Of a stretch of 64,000 nucleotides of DNA, positions 1-9,032 are shown piece after piece. The notes under the pieces were generated by a model. The model worked only from the letters and a program-made list of their open reading frames with translations, ran no database searches and was not told the DNA's origin. Location: assembly GCF_000214135.1 (NCBI RefSeq), contig NZ_AFIE01000003.1, positions 62,001-126,000 on the forward strand. The letters run 5' to 3'. Position numbers and translations under genes: made by a program. How positions within the stretch are numbered: the first letter of the stretch is position 1; every line of letters begins with the position of its first letter. The DNA comes from Acinetobacter sp. P8-3-8. GTDB taxonomy: Bacteria > Pseudomonadota > Gammaproteobacteria > Pseudomonadales > Moraxellaceae.

Positions 1-239
1 ATTTCCCAAAGCCGTTGCGGACGAAGTTCTAAACCAATCAAGAACATCAGTAGAATCACACCAAATTCGGCAAGATGCATGATTTCTTCTGGGTCATTGG
101 CAATATTAAATACACTAGGGCCAAGGATGATTCCAGTGAATAAATAGCCGAGGACAGTGGCGATCCCGAGCTTTTTCCCTAAAGGTACCAGTAATAAAGC
201 TGCACCGAGGAAAATAGTAATTTGTAATAACAATGACAT
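1..239 (-). CDS. Monovalent cation:proton antiporter, KefB/KefC-like (N-terminal part only)
   Basis: Reading the minus strand from an ATG at 239 gives an uninterrupted hydrophobic N-terminus that runs off the window edge. It begins MSLLLQITIFLGAALLLVPL and continues with GYLFTGIILGPSVF and a later LIGLELRP stretch, the typical opening helices of the CPA2 sodium/hydrogen exchanger family that includes KefB, KefC and YbaL. These inner-membrane proteins exchange K+ or Na+ for protons. About 79 residues are visible, so I cannot tell whether a C-terminal RCK/TrkA-N nucleotide-binding domain is present, and the exact subfamily stays open. The 167-bp gap to the next gene holds no feature I can name. 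Confidence 0.8.
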   Translation of the reverse strand, partial: MSLLLQITIFLGAALLLVPLGKKLGIATVLGYLFTGIILGPSVFNIANDPEEIMHLAEFGVILLMFLIGLELRPQRLWE

Positions 240-406
240 CCCTGCGCCTTTTGTCTTTCTCTTTCTATGCGAATTGTAACTTGGTTTTGTGACTGATTTA
301 ACGGTATTTGTGTGGTAATTTTCTCTAAAATCTAGTTTTGAAAATAGTTGTTAAAAATGACCCTCGAAATAGCCTAATCTTGAGTCATTTCTATTCAGAA
401 ATACCT

Positions 407-2632
407 TTAACTCAATTCTTGCGGATCGACATCAATGGTGACTTTCATATTTGATGGTTTTTGATGTAATAGGTTTTGCCACCATTGGCGAATGTAGAAA
501 TGCATTTTTGCCCGATCTTGTGAAAGCAATACGACATGTGCCTGATAACGACCTGCCTTACGTTCCATCGGTGCGGGGATTGGCCCCCAAATATCAATTA
601 AATTTTCTTCTGAATTTTGTCTGAGTAATTGTGCCATTTCAGTGAGAAATTTTAAATTTTCATCCTGATTTTTAGATTCACAGCGAATCAAAATGGCATA
701 ACGAGCGGGCGGGAGTAACGCGATCTGACGCTCTTTTAATGTCTGTTTGGCAAAAGCACGGTAATCTTTTTCGATCAATGTATTTAAGAGGGGGTGATCT
801 GGACGCAAAGTCTGCAAATAGACTTCGCCTTTCTTTTCACCACGCCCCGCACGTCCTGCAACTTGAATGATTAACTGTGCCGTGCGCTCTGTTGCACGGA
901 AATCAACACTCAATAAACCTGCATCAATATCTAAAATAGCCACCAAGGTTACATAAGGAAAATGATGTCCTTTGGCGAGCATTTGTGTCCCCAACAAAAT
1001 GGTGGGTTCACTCTTTTGGATTTGATCATAAAGCCGTTGCCAACTTCCAATACGACTGGTCGAGTCACGATCAACTCGTAATACAGGAAAATTCGGAAAG
1101 AGTTCATTTAATGTTTCTTCAACTTTAGCTGTCCCTATGCCAATCGGTTTTAATTGAGTTTGATTGCACTTAGGGCATGCATCAGGTAAACGATTAATTG
1201 TGCCACAATGATGACAATGTAAATGCTGATAAGGTTTGAGATGCAAAGTAAAGTGCGCATCACAATGTGGACAATTGGCTTGCCAACCACAACTTTCACA
1301 AATTAAAACAGGTGCATAGCCACGTCGATTTAAGAAAATTAAAACCTGTTCTTTTTTTTCTAAACGTTTTTTGATCTCAGCAATTAAAATATCACTTAGC
1401 CCATTTTGTTTTTTAGCGACTTTTAAATCGATTAAATGCATTTTAGGCATGACTGCCGAACCTGCACGTTGATTTAATTCGATACGCGTGAGCTTTTCTT
1501 GACGTGCTAGATAATAGCTATCGATACTCGGTGTCGCAGAACCTAAAATAATTGGGCAATTTTCAAGGTGTGCACGATACATGGCAACATCTCGTGCGTG
1601 GTAGCGAAAACCTTCTTGTTGTTTGAATGAAAGATCATGTTCTTCATCTAAAATAATTAAGCCCAAATTAGGTAAAGGCGTATAAATTGCTGAACGTGTA
1701 CCGAGAATGATAGAAGCTTTGCCTGTTTGAGCATGCTGCCAAGCTTGTAAGCGTTTAGTGTCGTTTAAACCTGAGTGGAGTAGGGCAATATTGCAATGAA
1801 AGCGTGATTGAAAACGGCTAATGGTTTGTGGGGTTAAACCAATTTCAGGTACTAAAACAAGCACTTGTTTGCCTTGCTTTAATACCTCATACATCACTTG
1901 CAAATAAACTTCTGTTTTACCACTGCCTGTTAAACCATCCAATAAAAACGCTTGGTATTTATTTTGCGATTTTAAAATGGTTTGAATGGCTTTCTTTTGA
2001 TCTTCATTTGGCGTTAAGGGCATTTGTGCCAATTGTACGGGTTCAGGTTTTATATTTTGTTCTTCTAAATCGCAACGAACGATTTCTTTCTTCTCAAGTG
2101 CTTTTAAGGTTGCTGTTTCAACCCCACTCAAATTGAGAATATTTTCATGCGTACCTTGAGGGTGCAATTTTAGAATTTTATAGGCTTCTTGTTGCTTTTC
2201 AGAACGCTTTACTTTGCCTTCAGCATTTAAGTCCAAGACTTTCCAAATGCGTGCCAAAAGATTGTAGGGTTTACCTTGACGTAATAAGGTAGGTAACGCT
2301 GTTTGAATGACCTCGCCAATAGGGAATTGATAATATTGTGCAGACCATGTCAATAAACTTAAAACTTTACTGTCTAAAATTGCTTGATCATCTAAAAGTT
2401 CAGTAATGAATTTGAGTTTGAAATGTGAGTCAATAGGTTCATCAGGTGCAATTTTTTTAACAATGATGCCAACAAGGTTTTGTCTGCCAAATGAGACAGC
2501 TACACGTGCGCCAACTTCTGCTTGAGCATATTGTTCAGCGCTGACTTGATAGTCAAAACAGTCGTTCAAATAGACAGGAACAGCAACCTGAATACGGTGA
2601 ATGTGTTGTGGCGTATCAATTGTGTTCGGCAT
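407..2632 (-). CDS. priA: Primosomal protein N' (replication restart helicase PriA)
   Basis: A 741-residue superfamily 2 helicase that reloads the replisome at abandoned forks. The N-terminal quarter is the 3'-DNA-binding domain. Walker A (GLTGSGKT) lies at about 233-240 and the DEEH box at about 330. Between the helicase lobes are paired cysteine motifs (CESC, CPHC, CHHC, CPKC, about 450-490) that form the two zinc sites typical of PriA. The later helicase motif QVAGRAGRG is intact. Length matches the family (about 730). The gene stands alone: an antiporter gene lies downstream on the same strand and gspF lies divergently upstream. Confidence 0.97.
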   Translation of the reverse strand: MPNTIDTPQHIHRIQVAVPVYLNDCFDYQVSAEQYAQAEVGARVAVSFGRQNLVGIIVKKIAPDEPIDSHFKLKFITELLDDQAILDSKVLSLLTWSAQYYQFPIGEVIQTALPTLLRQGKPYNLLARIWKVLDLNAEGKVKRSEKQQEAYKILKLHPQGTHENILNLSGVETATLKALEKKEIVRCDLEEQNIKPEPVQLAQMPLTPNEDQKKAIQTILKSQNKYQAFLLDGLTGSGKTEVYLQVMYEVLKQGKQVLVLVPEIGLTPQTISRFQSRFHCNIALLHSGLNDTKRLQAWQHAQTGKASIILGTRSAIYTPLPNLGLIILDEEHDLSFKQQEGFRYHARDVAMYRAHLENCPIILGSATPSIDSYYLARQEKLTRIELNQRAGSAVMPKMHLIDLKVAKKQNGLSDILIAEIKKRLEKKEQVLIFLNRRGYAPVLICESCGWQANCPHCDAHFTLHLKPYQHLHCHHCGTINRLPDACPKCNQTQLKPIGIGTAKVEETLNELFPNFPVLRVDRDSTSRIGSWQRLYDQIQKSEPTILLGTQMLAKGHHFPYVTLVAILDIDAGLLSVDFRATERTAQLIIQVAGRAGRGEKKGEVYLQTLRPDHPLLNTLIEKDYRAFAKQTLKERQIALLPPARYAILIRCESKNQDENLKFLTEMAQLLRQNSEENLIDIWGPIPAPMERKAGRYQAHVVLLSQDRAKMHFYIRQWWQNLLHQKPSNMKVTIDVDPQELS

Positions 2633-2786
2633 ATAGAATATTCAATGGCTCAGTGATGAAATTGTATCGTGTACAGATTCGGCTTATGTTAGAGTGTGAT
2701 CATCATTTATAAACATAAATATGAATGATTTTTAGGGTTTGACGCAACAGCGTAATCAAAAAATTTTGGAAAACTAGAGCATAATA

Positions 2787-3992
2787 ATGCCAGCATATCA
2801 GTTTACTGCGATAGACACTTCTGGAAAACAGCAAAAAGGTGTGTTAGAGGGAGATTCAGCACGCCAGATTCGCCAACAATTACGGGATAAAGAACTTATT
2901 CCTGTAACTGTCGATGCTGTGGAGCAAAAGGACAAAAACAAAACGTCTGGGTTATTTCAACGTAAATTCTCTGCCTATGATTTAGCTTTGATGACACGGC
3001 AACTTTCGGTTTTAGTTGCGGCAGCGATTCCTTTAGAAGAGGCTTTACGTGCTGTGGCGAAACAAAGTGAAAAAGTGCATGTGCAAAATTTATTACTCTC
3101 TGCACGCTCAAAAGTTTTGGAAGGACATTCCTTAGCACAAGCCATGCAACAAACAGGAAGCTTTCCAGATTTATATATTGCAACAGTAGCAGCCGGTGAA
3201 CGTTCAGGACATTTGGATTTAATTTTAGATCAATTATCGGATTACACAGAAAATCGTTTTGCGATGCAAAAGAAAATTCAGGGTGCAATGATTTACCCGA
3301 TTATTCTGATGTTTATGTCTTTCGCAATCGTCATGGGTTTGATGACCTATGTTGTTCCAGATATTGTCAAAACATTTGATCAGAGCAAACAGGCGTTGCC
3401 GTGGATTACTGTGGCTTTAATGAAGGCGAGTGAAATCATTCGTCAAGCTTGGCCATTCATGTTGGTTGCTAGCGTGGTTGGAATTTTTCTATTAATACGT
3501 TTCTTACGCACGACTGCTGGGCATTATGCCTTTGATCGTTTAACACTCAGATTGCCATTATTCGGTAAATTATCACGTGGTATAAATGCAGCACGATTCG
3601 CAAGTACCTTGTCTATTTTGACTCAGTCAGGTGTACCATTGGTGGATGCATTGAAAATCGGTGCAGCAGTCAGTAGTAATTGGGTGATTCGTGATGCGGT
3701 GAATATTGCTGCGGAAAGAGTGACGGAAGGTGGAAATCTAGCAACGCAACTTGAGCGTTGTGGTTACTTTCCACCGATGATGGTACAAATGATCAAGAGC
3801 GGTGAAGCTTCTGGTGAATTAGACCGAATGTTGAGTCGTGCATCGGATATGCAAGATCGTGAAGTATCTTCATTTATTTCAACCTTACTGGCTTTGTTAG
3901 AACCGTTGATGTTGGTTTTCATGGCAGGTATTGTTTTGGTGATTGTGATCGCTGTGATGTTGCCAATCGTCAATATGAACAATATGATCTAA
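2787..3992 (+). CDS. gspF: Type II secretion inner-membrane platform protein GspF
   Basis: 401 residues, the usual size for the polytopic platform protein of type II secretion, which works with the GspE ATPase to drive pseudopilus assembly in the inner membrane. Two T2SSF repeats are visible (about 70-195 and 272-395), each starting with a LTRQLSVLV- or FASTLSILTQSG-type segment, with hydrophobic stretches at about 170-190, 220-237 and 375-397. The first residues (MPAYQFTAIDTSGKQQKGVLEGDSA in part) are the classic GspF N-terminus. gspG follows after about 50 bp, so the two are probably co-transcribed. The other gsp genes are not in the window, which fits the scattered T2SS loci of Acinetobacter. 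Confidence 0.95.
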   Translation: MPAYQFTAIDTSGKQQKGVLEGDSARQIRQQLRDKELIPVTVDAVEQKDKNKTSGLFQRKFSAYDLALMTRQLSVLVAAAIPLEEALRAVAKQSEKVHVQNLLLSARSKVLEGHSLAQAMQQTGSFPDLYIATVAAGERSGHLDLILDQLSDYTENRFAMQKKIQGAMIYPIILMFMSFAIVMGLMTYVVPDIVKTFDQSKQALPWITVALMKASEIIRQAWPFMLVASVVGIFLLIRFLRTTAGHYAFDRLTLRLPLFGKLSRGINAARFASTLSILTQSGVPLVDALKIGAAVSSNWVIRDAVNIAAERVTEGGNLATQLERCGYFPPMMVQMIKSGEASGELDRMLSRASDMQDREVSSFISTLLALLEPLMLVFMAGIVLVIVIAVMLPIVNMNNMI

Positions 3993-4041
3993 GCGACCTA
4001 TATTTTATTATTTTTATAACGAAATTTGAGAGAGATTTTGA

Positions 4042-4479
4042 ATGCAACGCATGTTAAATAAAAGCAAACAGTCAGGTTTCACATTAATCGAAGTGATGGT
4101 TGTTATTGTGATTTTAGGTGTTTTAGCGGCGTTAATCGTACCCAATGTGATGGGTCGTGGTGAAAAGGCTAAAGTTGATACCACTAAAATTACGTTAAAA
4201 GGCGTTGCTGGCGCTTTAGATCAATATAAATTGGACAATGGACATTATCCAAATACTCAAGAAGGTGGTTTAGATGCATTGGTAAACCAACCTGCGACTG
4301 CAAAAAACTGGTTGCCTGGTGGTTATGTGAAAGGTGGTTATCCGAAAGACAGTTGGGAAAATGATATTCAATATGTGATCCCAGGTTCTGAAGGACGCAA
4401 ATTCGATTTATATTCTTTCGGTGCTGATGGTAAAGAAGGTGGTGAAGGAAATGATGCGGATGTGTATTACCAACCTTAA
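4042..4479 (+). CDS. gspG: Type II secretion major pseudopilin GspG
   Basis: A 145-residue major pseudopilin. A short basic leader is followed by the type IV prepilin cleavage motif G-FTLIEVMVV (the cut by PilD/GspO falls after Gly12), then a hydrophobic N-terminal helix. The globular part has the GspG landmarks: LDQYKLDNGHYPNTQEGGLDALV, the WLPGGYV loop, and a C-terminal aspartate-rich region (FGADGKEGGEGNDADV) that would bind calcium. Start: ATG at 4042 gives a 12-residue leader; an internal ATG at 4051 is also possible. It follows gspF closely on the same strand. Confidence 0.95.
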   Translation: MQRMLNKSKQSGFTLIEVMVVIVILGVLAALIVPNVMGRGEKAKVDTTKITLKGVAGALDQYKLDNGHYPNTQEGGLDALVNQPATAKNWLPGGYVKGGYPKDSWENDIQYVIPGSEGRKFDLYSFGADGKEGGEGNDADVYYQP

Positions 4480-4518
4480 TTGAAGTTATTTAGAAAGCGA
4501 TTTAGATTGTTTTTATAG

Positions 4519-4571
4519 GATTAATCACTTCACTTGATTGAGTTAATAAATATTGAGCGAAGTGATAATCT
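4519..4571 (+). terminator. Possible hairpin terminator after gspG
   Basis: The arms GATTA.TCACTTC (from 4519) and GAAGTGATAATC (to 4571) can pair with a long 25-nt loop and are followed by a T-rich run. It sits 40 bp after the gspG stop. The large loop makes this a weak terminator candidate. The remainder of the 290-bp gap before the next gene is very AT-rich and shows no gene. Confidence 0.35.
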
Positions 4572-4770
4572 TTCTTATTTGATTAAAATAATATAACATA
4601 TTGAAAATATTGAATTTTAAAATAACTTCTTGTTTGAGAGTTATAATAAGAATTATTCCCATATTTAATAGTTACAAGAAAGTTAAACTAAGGATAAAAA
4701 TAGACTTTTTATTTAATAGAAAGCTTGCATAATAGATTCTAAGGTAATTTGAATTACCAAGGAGGATGAG

Positions 4771-5106
4771 ATGAAAGCATTATTATTATCAGATGAAATC
4801 AGCCAGTTTCATTGGATGATGCTGAAATCTGTTCTTTTGATTCTGAGCTTATTACCCATTAGCCAATTTTTTATGAATATTTGGCAAGATGCAGATGCAA
4901 GCAGCCAAATCATGATTGGTTTTATGGCAATCAGCGTATTTAGTGCATTAACGATTTTAAGTTTTTATAGTGCTTTGAATATGACCGTTGTGCATTTAAA
5001 AACTGAATTCTCATCATTATTAGAACAATATGTGGTAAAGATTTACCGTTATATTCCAATGCTGTCTTTAGCCGCAATGGTGTCATATTTAGTGACGCAG
5101 ATTTAA
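4771..5106 (+). CDS. Small membrane protein of unknown function
   Basis: 111 residues that I do not recognise. Three hydrophobic segments are visible (about 18-37, 45-68 and 90-110), so it is probably an inner-membrane protein with three helices. The start is well supported: a strong Shine-Dalgarno sequence, AAGGAGGATGAG, directly precedes the ATG. It is followed within 20 bp by a textbook terminator, so it appears to be a single-gene transcript. Nothing nearby indicates function. Confidence 0.7.
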   Translation: MKALLLSDEISQFHWMMLKSVLLILSLLPISQFFMNIWQDADASSQIMIGFMAISVFSALTILSFYSALNMTVVHLKTEFSSLLEQYVVKIYRYIPMLSLAAMVSYLVTQI

Positions 5107-5121
5107 GCTATTATTGATCTG

Positions 5122-5149
5122 AAAAAACCGAGGATGTCCTCGGTTTTTT
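5122..5149 (+). terminator. Intrinsic terminator
   Basis: A 13-bp perfect stem (AAAAAACCGAGGA / TCCTCGGTTTTTT) with a 2-nt centre and T-run. It ends the small membrane protein gene and, being symmetric with A- and T-runs, can also serve the converging GFA gene on the minus strand. Confidence 0.85.
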
Positions 5150-5167
5150 GTGTATGGTCATCATATC

Positions 5168-5590
5168 TTATTTAAAAATATCAATAGTTTCATTCCATGT
5201 TGGTAGATGCTCATAATCAGTAGAATCCAAGTAAATTTTTTCCCAATTGGCTTTTGAACTTAAACAAAAATTTAATTGTTGAGTCGGGTAAATTTCGCCG
5301 TCAATAAGTCCTAATGGAATCCAAATCAAATGGGTTTGTCCAATCTGGTTCGGTACAGGTGAGCCACATTTTTTACAAAATGATGAGGTAAAACCTGTGT
5401 CTTTTTTATATGTAGAAATATTGTCTTGTCCAACCAGCCATTCAAAGTCATTTGCTTGAACTATTGTTGCATGGTTGGCATGTGTACCAGATTGTTTACG
5501 GCATAAACTACAATGGCATTGGTATATTGTTTCAATTTTTTTATTGATCTGAAAATGTATTGAGGCGCATAAACATTGTCCTTTTTGCAT
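5168..5590 (-). CDS. GFA-family (Mss4-like zinc fold) protein
   Basis: A 140-residue protein of the glutathione-dependent formaldehyde-activating (GFA) family. It shows the zinc-binding pattern: CLCASIHF near residue 6, CHCSLCRKQSGT at about 25-36, and CKKCGSPVP at about 72-80. Family members bind zinc in a beta-tent fold; most have no proven enzyme activity, so the family name should not be read as a proven reaction. A second member lies at 18501-18911. The gene converges with the small membrane protein gene and is divergent from the CsaA-like gene. Confidence 0.85.
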   Translation of the reverse strand: MQKGQCLCASIHFQINKKIETIYQCHCSLCRKQSGTHANHATIVQANDFEWLVGQDNISTYKKDTGFTSSFCKKCGSPVPNQIGQTHLIWIPLGLIDGEIYPTQQLNFCLSSKANWEKIYLDSTDYEHLPTWNETIDIFK

Positions 5591-5679
5591 GATCTTTTGT
5601 CCGTTTTGTGTGAAGTTGTTGTTATAAAATTTATTTAGAATAAATGTGAATGAACGATAAAAACACGAATGGTGAAGCG

Positions 5680-6018
5680 ATGCAACAGATCGAATGGAAT
5701 GATTTTTTAAAAGTAGAATTACGTGTAGGAAAAATTATTCAGGCTGAGGTTTTTGAAAAAGCGCGCAATCCTGCTTATATTTTACATGTCGATTTTGGTG
5801 AAGAGCTTGGTATTAAAAAATCCAGTGCGCAGATTACCAATCTTTATCAGCCCGAAAATTTGATTGGAAAACTGGTCGTTGCTGTGGTGAATTTTCCAAA
5901 AAAGCAAATTGGCTCGATTCAATCAGAATGTTTGGTGACAGGGTTTCATAATCAAGATGGACATGTGGCATTGTGTGTGCCTGATTTAGATGTGCCTTTG
6001 GGAACGAAATTACTTTAG
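5680..6018 (+). CDS. csaA: CsaA-like tRNA-binding domain protein
   Basis: About 112 residues covering one OB-fold tRNA-binding domain, as in CsaA (proposed export chaperone) and the C-terminal domain of MetRS. Visible family motifs: FLKVELRVGKI, VDFGEELGIKKSSAQIT, VVNFPKKQIG, and a final PLGTKL. I prefer the ATG at 5680 because GGTGAAG lies just before it; an upstream in-frame ATG at 5650 would add ten hydrophilic residues that the family lacks. The domain is clear; its cellular role is inferred only from Bacillus CsaA. Confidence 0.85.
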   Translation: MQQIEWNDFLKVELRVGKIIQAEVFEKARNPAYILHVDFGEELGIKKSSAQITNLYQPENLIGKLVVAVVNFPKKQIGSIQSECLVTGFHNQDGHVALCVPDLDVPLGTKLL

Positions 6019-6046
6019 TTTTTTATTTAATCTCAATTCTCGATCT

Positions 6047-6079
6047 ATCCTCTCGCCTTTAAAAAAGGAGAGAGGATTA
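6047..6079. repeat. CCTCTC-type intergenic hairpin
   Basis: ATCCTCTCgCCTTT pairs with AAAGGAGAGAGGAT around an A-rich loop. It lies between the converging csaA-like and lnt genes and may terminate either. The same C-rich/G-rich hairpin style recurs at 49103, 49928 and 58210. Confidence 0.6.
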
Positions 6080-6086
6080 ATGTGAA

Positions 6087-7646
6087 TTAACGTCTAGATT
6101 TAAAGCTGACATCAACTTTTTTAGGGCGGTAAATCCATCCTAAAATCAGTAACAATAAAGAGAAGACTAGAATTGGCCAATCGCTTAAACGTGTATATAA
6201 AGTTTCACCTTGCATCGCAGGTAAGTCACCACGTAATACGGCTTTTTTATCCATAGGCGCTTGTTTGACAATATGACCATTTTGATCAATAAAAGCAGTT
6301 ACACCTGTATTGGTTGCACGAATAAACCAACGCCCATTTTCTTTAGCGCGCATTTGAACCATTTGCAGATGCTGTAAAGGCCCTGCGGTACCAGTAAACC
6401 ACGCATCGTTAGAAACAGTCACTAAGAAGTCACTATTGATTGCATTGCGTCGTGTCAGATTTGGATAAGCGACTTCATAGCAAATCGCCGCAGCCAGCTT
6501 GTGACCTTTAATGTTAAAAGGTTTCTGATCGCTTGAGCCACGAGAAAAACCACTCATAGACGGGTCATTTTGCAGGGCAGGAAGCACCCAGCTTAATAAG
6601 CCTGATAATGGGATATATTCACCAAAGGGCACAAGACGTTGTTTCTTATATAAACCTGATGAGTCAGCACCTGAAGCCATCATGCTGTTGTAATACATTG
6701 GGTAACCATTTTGCTGAGATTCTTTTAAATCCCAATATGGAATACCAGTCACCCATGCTGTGCCTGATGCTTTGGCTTGTTGATCCATGACATCCAAAAA
6801 CTGTTCAATATCTGTTTGGAATAATGGTATTGAAGATTCTGGCCAGACGATTAAATCACGGCCCCATTCAGTACGACTCAGGTTGACATAAATTTCAAGA
6901 GTTTTAACTTGGTATTCAGTTAGCCATTTTAAATCTTGTGGAATATTGCCTTGTATGAGCGAAACTGAAAGTGGTTTTTCAGCTTTGGGTTGTACAAAAG
7001 TGATATAAGAAGCACCCCATGCACCAAGTAATAATACTGCTGAAGGGATAATCCAAATGAGTTTTCGATTGAGAATTTCGACCACTGCGCAGGCAAGAAT
7101 AATCACCACAAAAGAAACTGCGAACACTCCAAAAAGTGGAGCATAACTATCTAAGAATCGTTCAGTAAAAGCGTAGCCTGCAAACAGCCACGGGAATCCT
7201 GTAAATACCCAAGTTTTTGACCATTCAAAAACAACCCAAAGAGGCGCAAATGTAAGTGGTGTTTCAGGAAAGAAACGACGATATACCCAAGTTTGGATTG
7301 CAGTAAAAAGCCCCATGACGATCGCCATAATGGCAATCATTAAAATACTTAAAACAGCATTGGTATCGCCATAAACATGGATAGAGGTGTACAGCCAAAA
7401 AGCACCGACAAACCATAGACCAAAACCATAACTCCAGCCGATGGCAAAAGCTTGCTTAGGTGAGCGACCTTTTAAACACGCATAGAGTAGGGCTGGCGAT
7501 AAAATCGCTAACCACCACCAATAATAAGGTGCAAGCGCTAAACTAAACACTGCACCCGAAATGAGTGCAATCAATAGAGGGAAGATAAGGGGAAGCTGTG
7601 TTTGTTGTTGTGATGGATTTAGTCGTTTGTCGAAGAATGCTCTCAT
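6087..7646 (-). CDS. lnt: Apolipoprotein N-acyltransferase
   Basis: 519 residues. Lnt transfers an acyl chain from phospholipid to the N-terminal cysteine of lipoproteins, the last maturation step in the inner membrane. About six hydrophobic segments fill the first 210 residues, then a nitrilase domain with the catalytic Glu in WPESSIPLF (about 268), a Lys in the KKQRLVPFGEYIP region (about 337) and the Cys in AICYEVAYPN (about 390). A last hydrophobic helix near 490-507 returns to the membrane. It overlaps the upstream corC-like gene by 4 bp, the same corC-lnt coupling seen in many proteobacteria. Confidence 0.96.
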   Translation of the reverse strand: MRAFFDKRLNPSQQQTQLPLIFPLLIALISGAVFSLALAPYYWWWLAILSPALLYACLKGRSPKQAFAIGWSYGFGLWFVGAFWLYTSIHVYGDTNAVLSILMIAIMAIVMGLFTAIQTWVYRRFFPETPLTFAPLWVVFEWSKTWVFTGFPWLFAGYAFTERFLDSYAPLFGVFAVSFVVIILACAVVEILNRKLIWIIPSAVLLLGAWGASYITFVQPKAEKPLSVSLIQGNIPQDLKWLTEYQVKTLEIYVNLSRTEWGRDLIVWPESSIPLFQTDIEQFLDVMDQQAKASGTAWVTGIPYWDLKESQQNGYPMYYNSMMASGADSSGLYKKQRLVPFGEYIPLSGLLSWVLPALQNDPSMSGFSRGSSDQKPFNIKGHKLAAAICYEVAYPNLTRRNAINSDFLVTVSNDAWFTGTAGPLQHLQMVQMRAKENGRWFIRATNTGVTAFIDQNGHIVKQAPMDKKAVLRGDLPAMQGETLYTRLSDWPILVFSLLLLILGWIYRPKKVDVSFKSRR

Positions 7647-8482
7647 TTACGTACAGCTCGAATCAGATGAATAGTGCGGGCATCTGCTTCAATAATGGTG
7701 AATTGCCAATCATCAAGCTCAATCACTTGACCTTGTAGGTCGCTCACTAAACCAATTTCTTGAAGCAATAATCCGCCAACAGTTTCTACTTCATCATCAG
7801 AAAAATCAGCATCTAAAACATTGTTAAAGTGTTCAATTGGTGTAAGTGCTTGCACAATCCATGTATTGGGTGTGCTATGTGATTTGTCTGGAATAATAAA
7901 TTGAGCTTCTTCATCGACATTATCATGTTCATCTTCAATTTCGCCGACAATTTCTTCAAGAATATCTTCTAAAGTCACTAAACCTGCTGTTGAACCATAT
8001 TCATCAATCACAATCGCAATATGCGTTTGCGTATTTTTCAACATTCTCAACACTTGGTCAGAACGAGCACTTTCAGGAACAAATAAAGGTTGGCGCATTA
8101 AAGAATGTACATCAACAACAGATGAACGATCTGTTAAAAACGGCAAAAGATCTTTGGCTAATAAAATACCAACCACATTTTCAGGTTGATCTGATGAGAA
8201 AACAGGAAAGCGTGAATGTGCAGATTCGATCAGAACATGCAAAATATCCAATAATTGATCATCTTCTTGTAAGCTTACCATTGCAGTTCGTGGAGTCATG
8301 ACTTCACGGATTTTGGTTGCAGGAAGGTCTAATACGCCTTCAAGCATCGCAACAGTATCAGGTTCTAAAAAACGACGTGAATCTTGTACTAATTTTAACA
8401 GTTCATCGCGGGTTTCGGGAGCAGTACCTAACCATTTGCGTAAACCACGCATTCCCCACGATGGGCCTGATTCCTCGTGCAT
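7643..8482 (-). CDS. corC: CBS-pair / CorC_HlyC domain protein (CorC/YbeX type)
   Basis: 279 residues without membrane segments. Two CBS domains (about 60-115 and 125-180, beginning at VMTPRTAMVSL) are followed by a CorC_HlyC transporter-associated domain (about 200-277). This cytosolic form (YbeX/CorC) is linked to magnesium/cobalt efflux and, in E. coli, to ribosome maturation. The acidic stretch EEIVGEIEDEHDNVDEE joins the CBS pair to the C-terminal domain. It is translationally coupled to lnt by a 4-bp overlap. Confidence 0.93.
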   Translation of the reverse strand: MHEESGPSWGMRGLRKWLGTAPETRDELLKLVQDSRRFLEPDTVAMLEGVLDLPATKIREVMTPRTAMVSLQEDDQLLDILHVLIESAHSRFPVFSSDQPENVVGILLAKDLLPFLTDRSSVVDVHSLMRQPLFVPESARSDQVLRMLKNTQTHIAIVIDEYGSTAGLVTLEDILEEIVGEIEDEHDNVDEEAQFIIPDKSHSTPNTWIVQALTPIEHFNNVLDADFSDDEVETVGGLLLQEIGLVSDLQGQVIELDDWQFTIIEADARTIHLIRAVRK

Positions 8483-8673
8483 GATCTTTCCTAAAGACTC
8501 TTAATATCTAATAAATGATTTTTTTATCATACCGAAGAAAATACAGATGTCTATCTCTTAAGTTAAGTAAATAAGTGAATGCATACGTCATATTACACAG
8601 TTATGACAAGTCTTATTCATAATTAGAGTTTGTGCTAAAATTGCAGATCGATTTATCTTTTTTGAGAATAGAA

Positions 8674-8931
8674 ATGTCTGAGCAGTTGCCTACACCAAGC
8701 ATTCAATTGAATACGCGTGGATTGCGCTGCCCTGAACCTGTGATGATGTTACATCAAGCCATTCGCAAGTCTAAATCTGGCGATGTCGTTGAAGTATTTG
8801 CAACAGATAATTCAACATCGTGGGATATTCCTAAGTTTTGTATGCATCTCGGGCATGAATTGGTTTTACAAGAAGAAGTTTTGGATGATGCTGGAAATAA
8901 GGAATTTCACTATTTAGTGAAGAAGGGTTAA
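8674..8931 (+). CDS. tusA: Sulfur-transfer protein TusA
   Basis: About 85 residues. TusA carries persulfide sulfur from IscS toward tRNA 2-thiouridine synthesis. The signature RGLRCPEPVMML contains the active cysteine. I prefer the ATG at 8674 (MSEQLPTPSIQLNTRG) over the upstream in-frame GTG at 8632, because the extra 14 residues are not part of the family and GAGAATAG precedes the ATG. The tail EFHYLVKKG is typical. Stands alone, followed by a strong terminator. Confidence 0.9.
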   Translation: MSEQLPTPSIQLNTRGLRCPEPVMMLHQAIRKSKSGDVVEVFATDNSTSWDIPKFCMHLGHELVLQEEVLDDAGNKEFHYLVKKG

Positions 8932-8970
8932 TCTTGGTGAAATAGATTAAAATTTATTAATGGATAATAA

Positions 8971-8998
8971 AAAAATCCCTTCGCTATGAAGGGATTTT
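8971..8998. terminator. Bidirectional intrinsic terminator
   Basis: Stem AAAAATCCCTTC / GAAGGGATTTTT with a 4-nt loop, placed between the converging tusA and ETF-ubiquinone oxidoreductase genes, with A- and T-runs on both sides. Confidence 0.85.
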
Positions 8999-9032
8999 TT
9001 ATGAAAAGCCTTGATTCACAAGGCGATTCGAA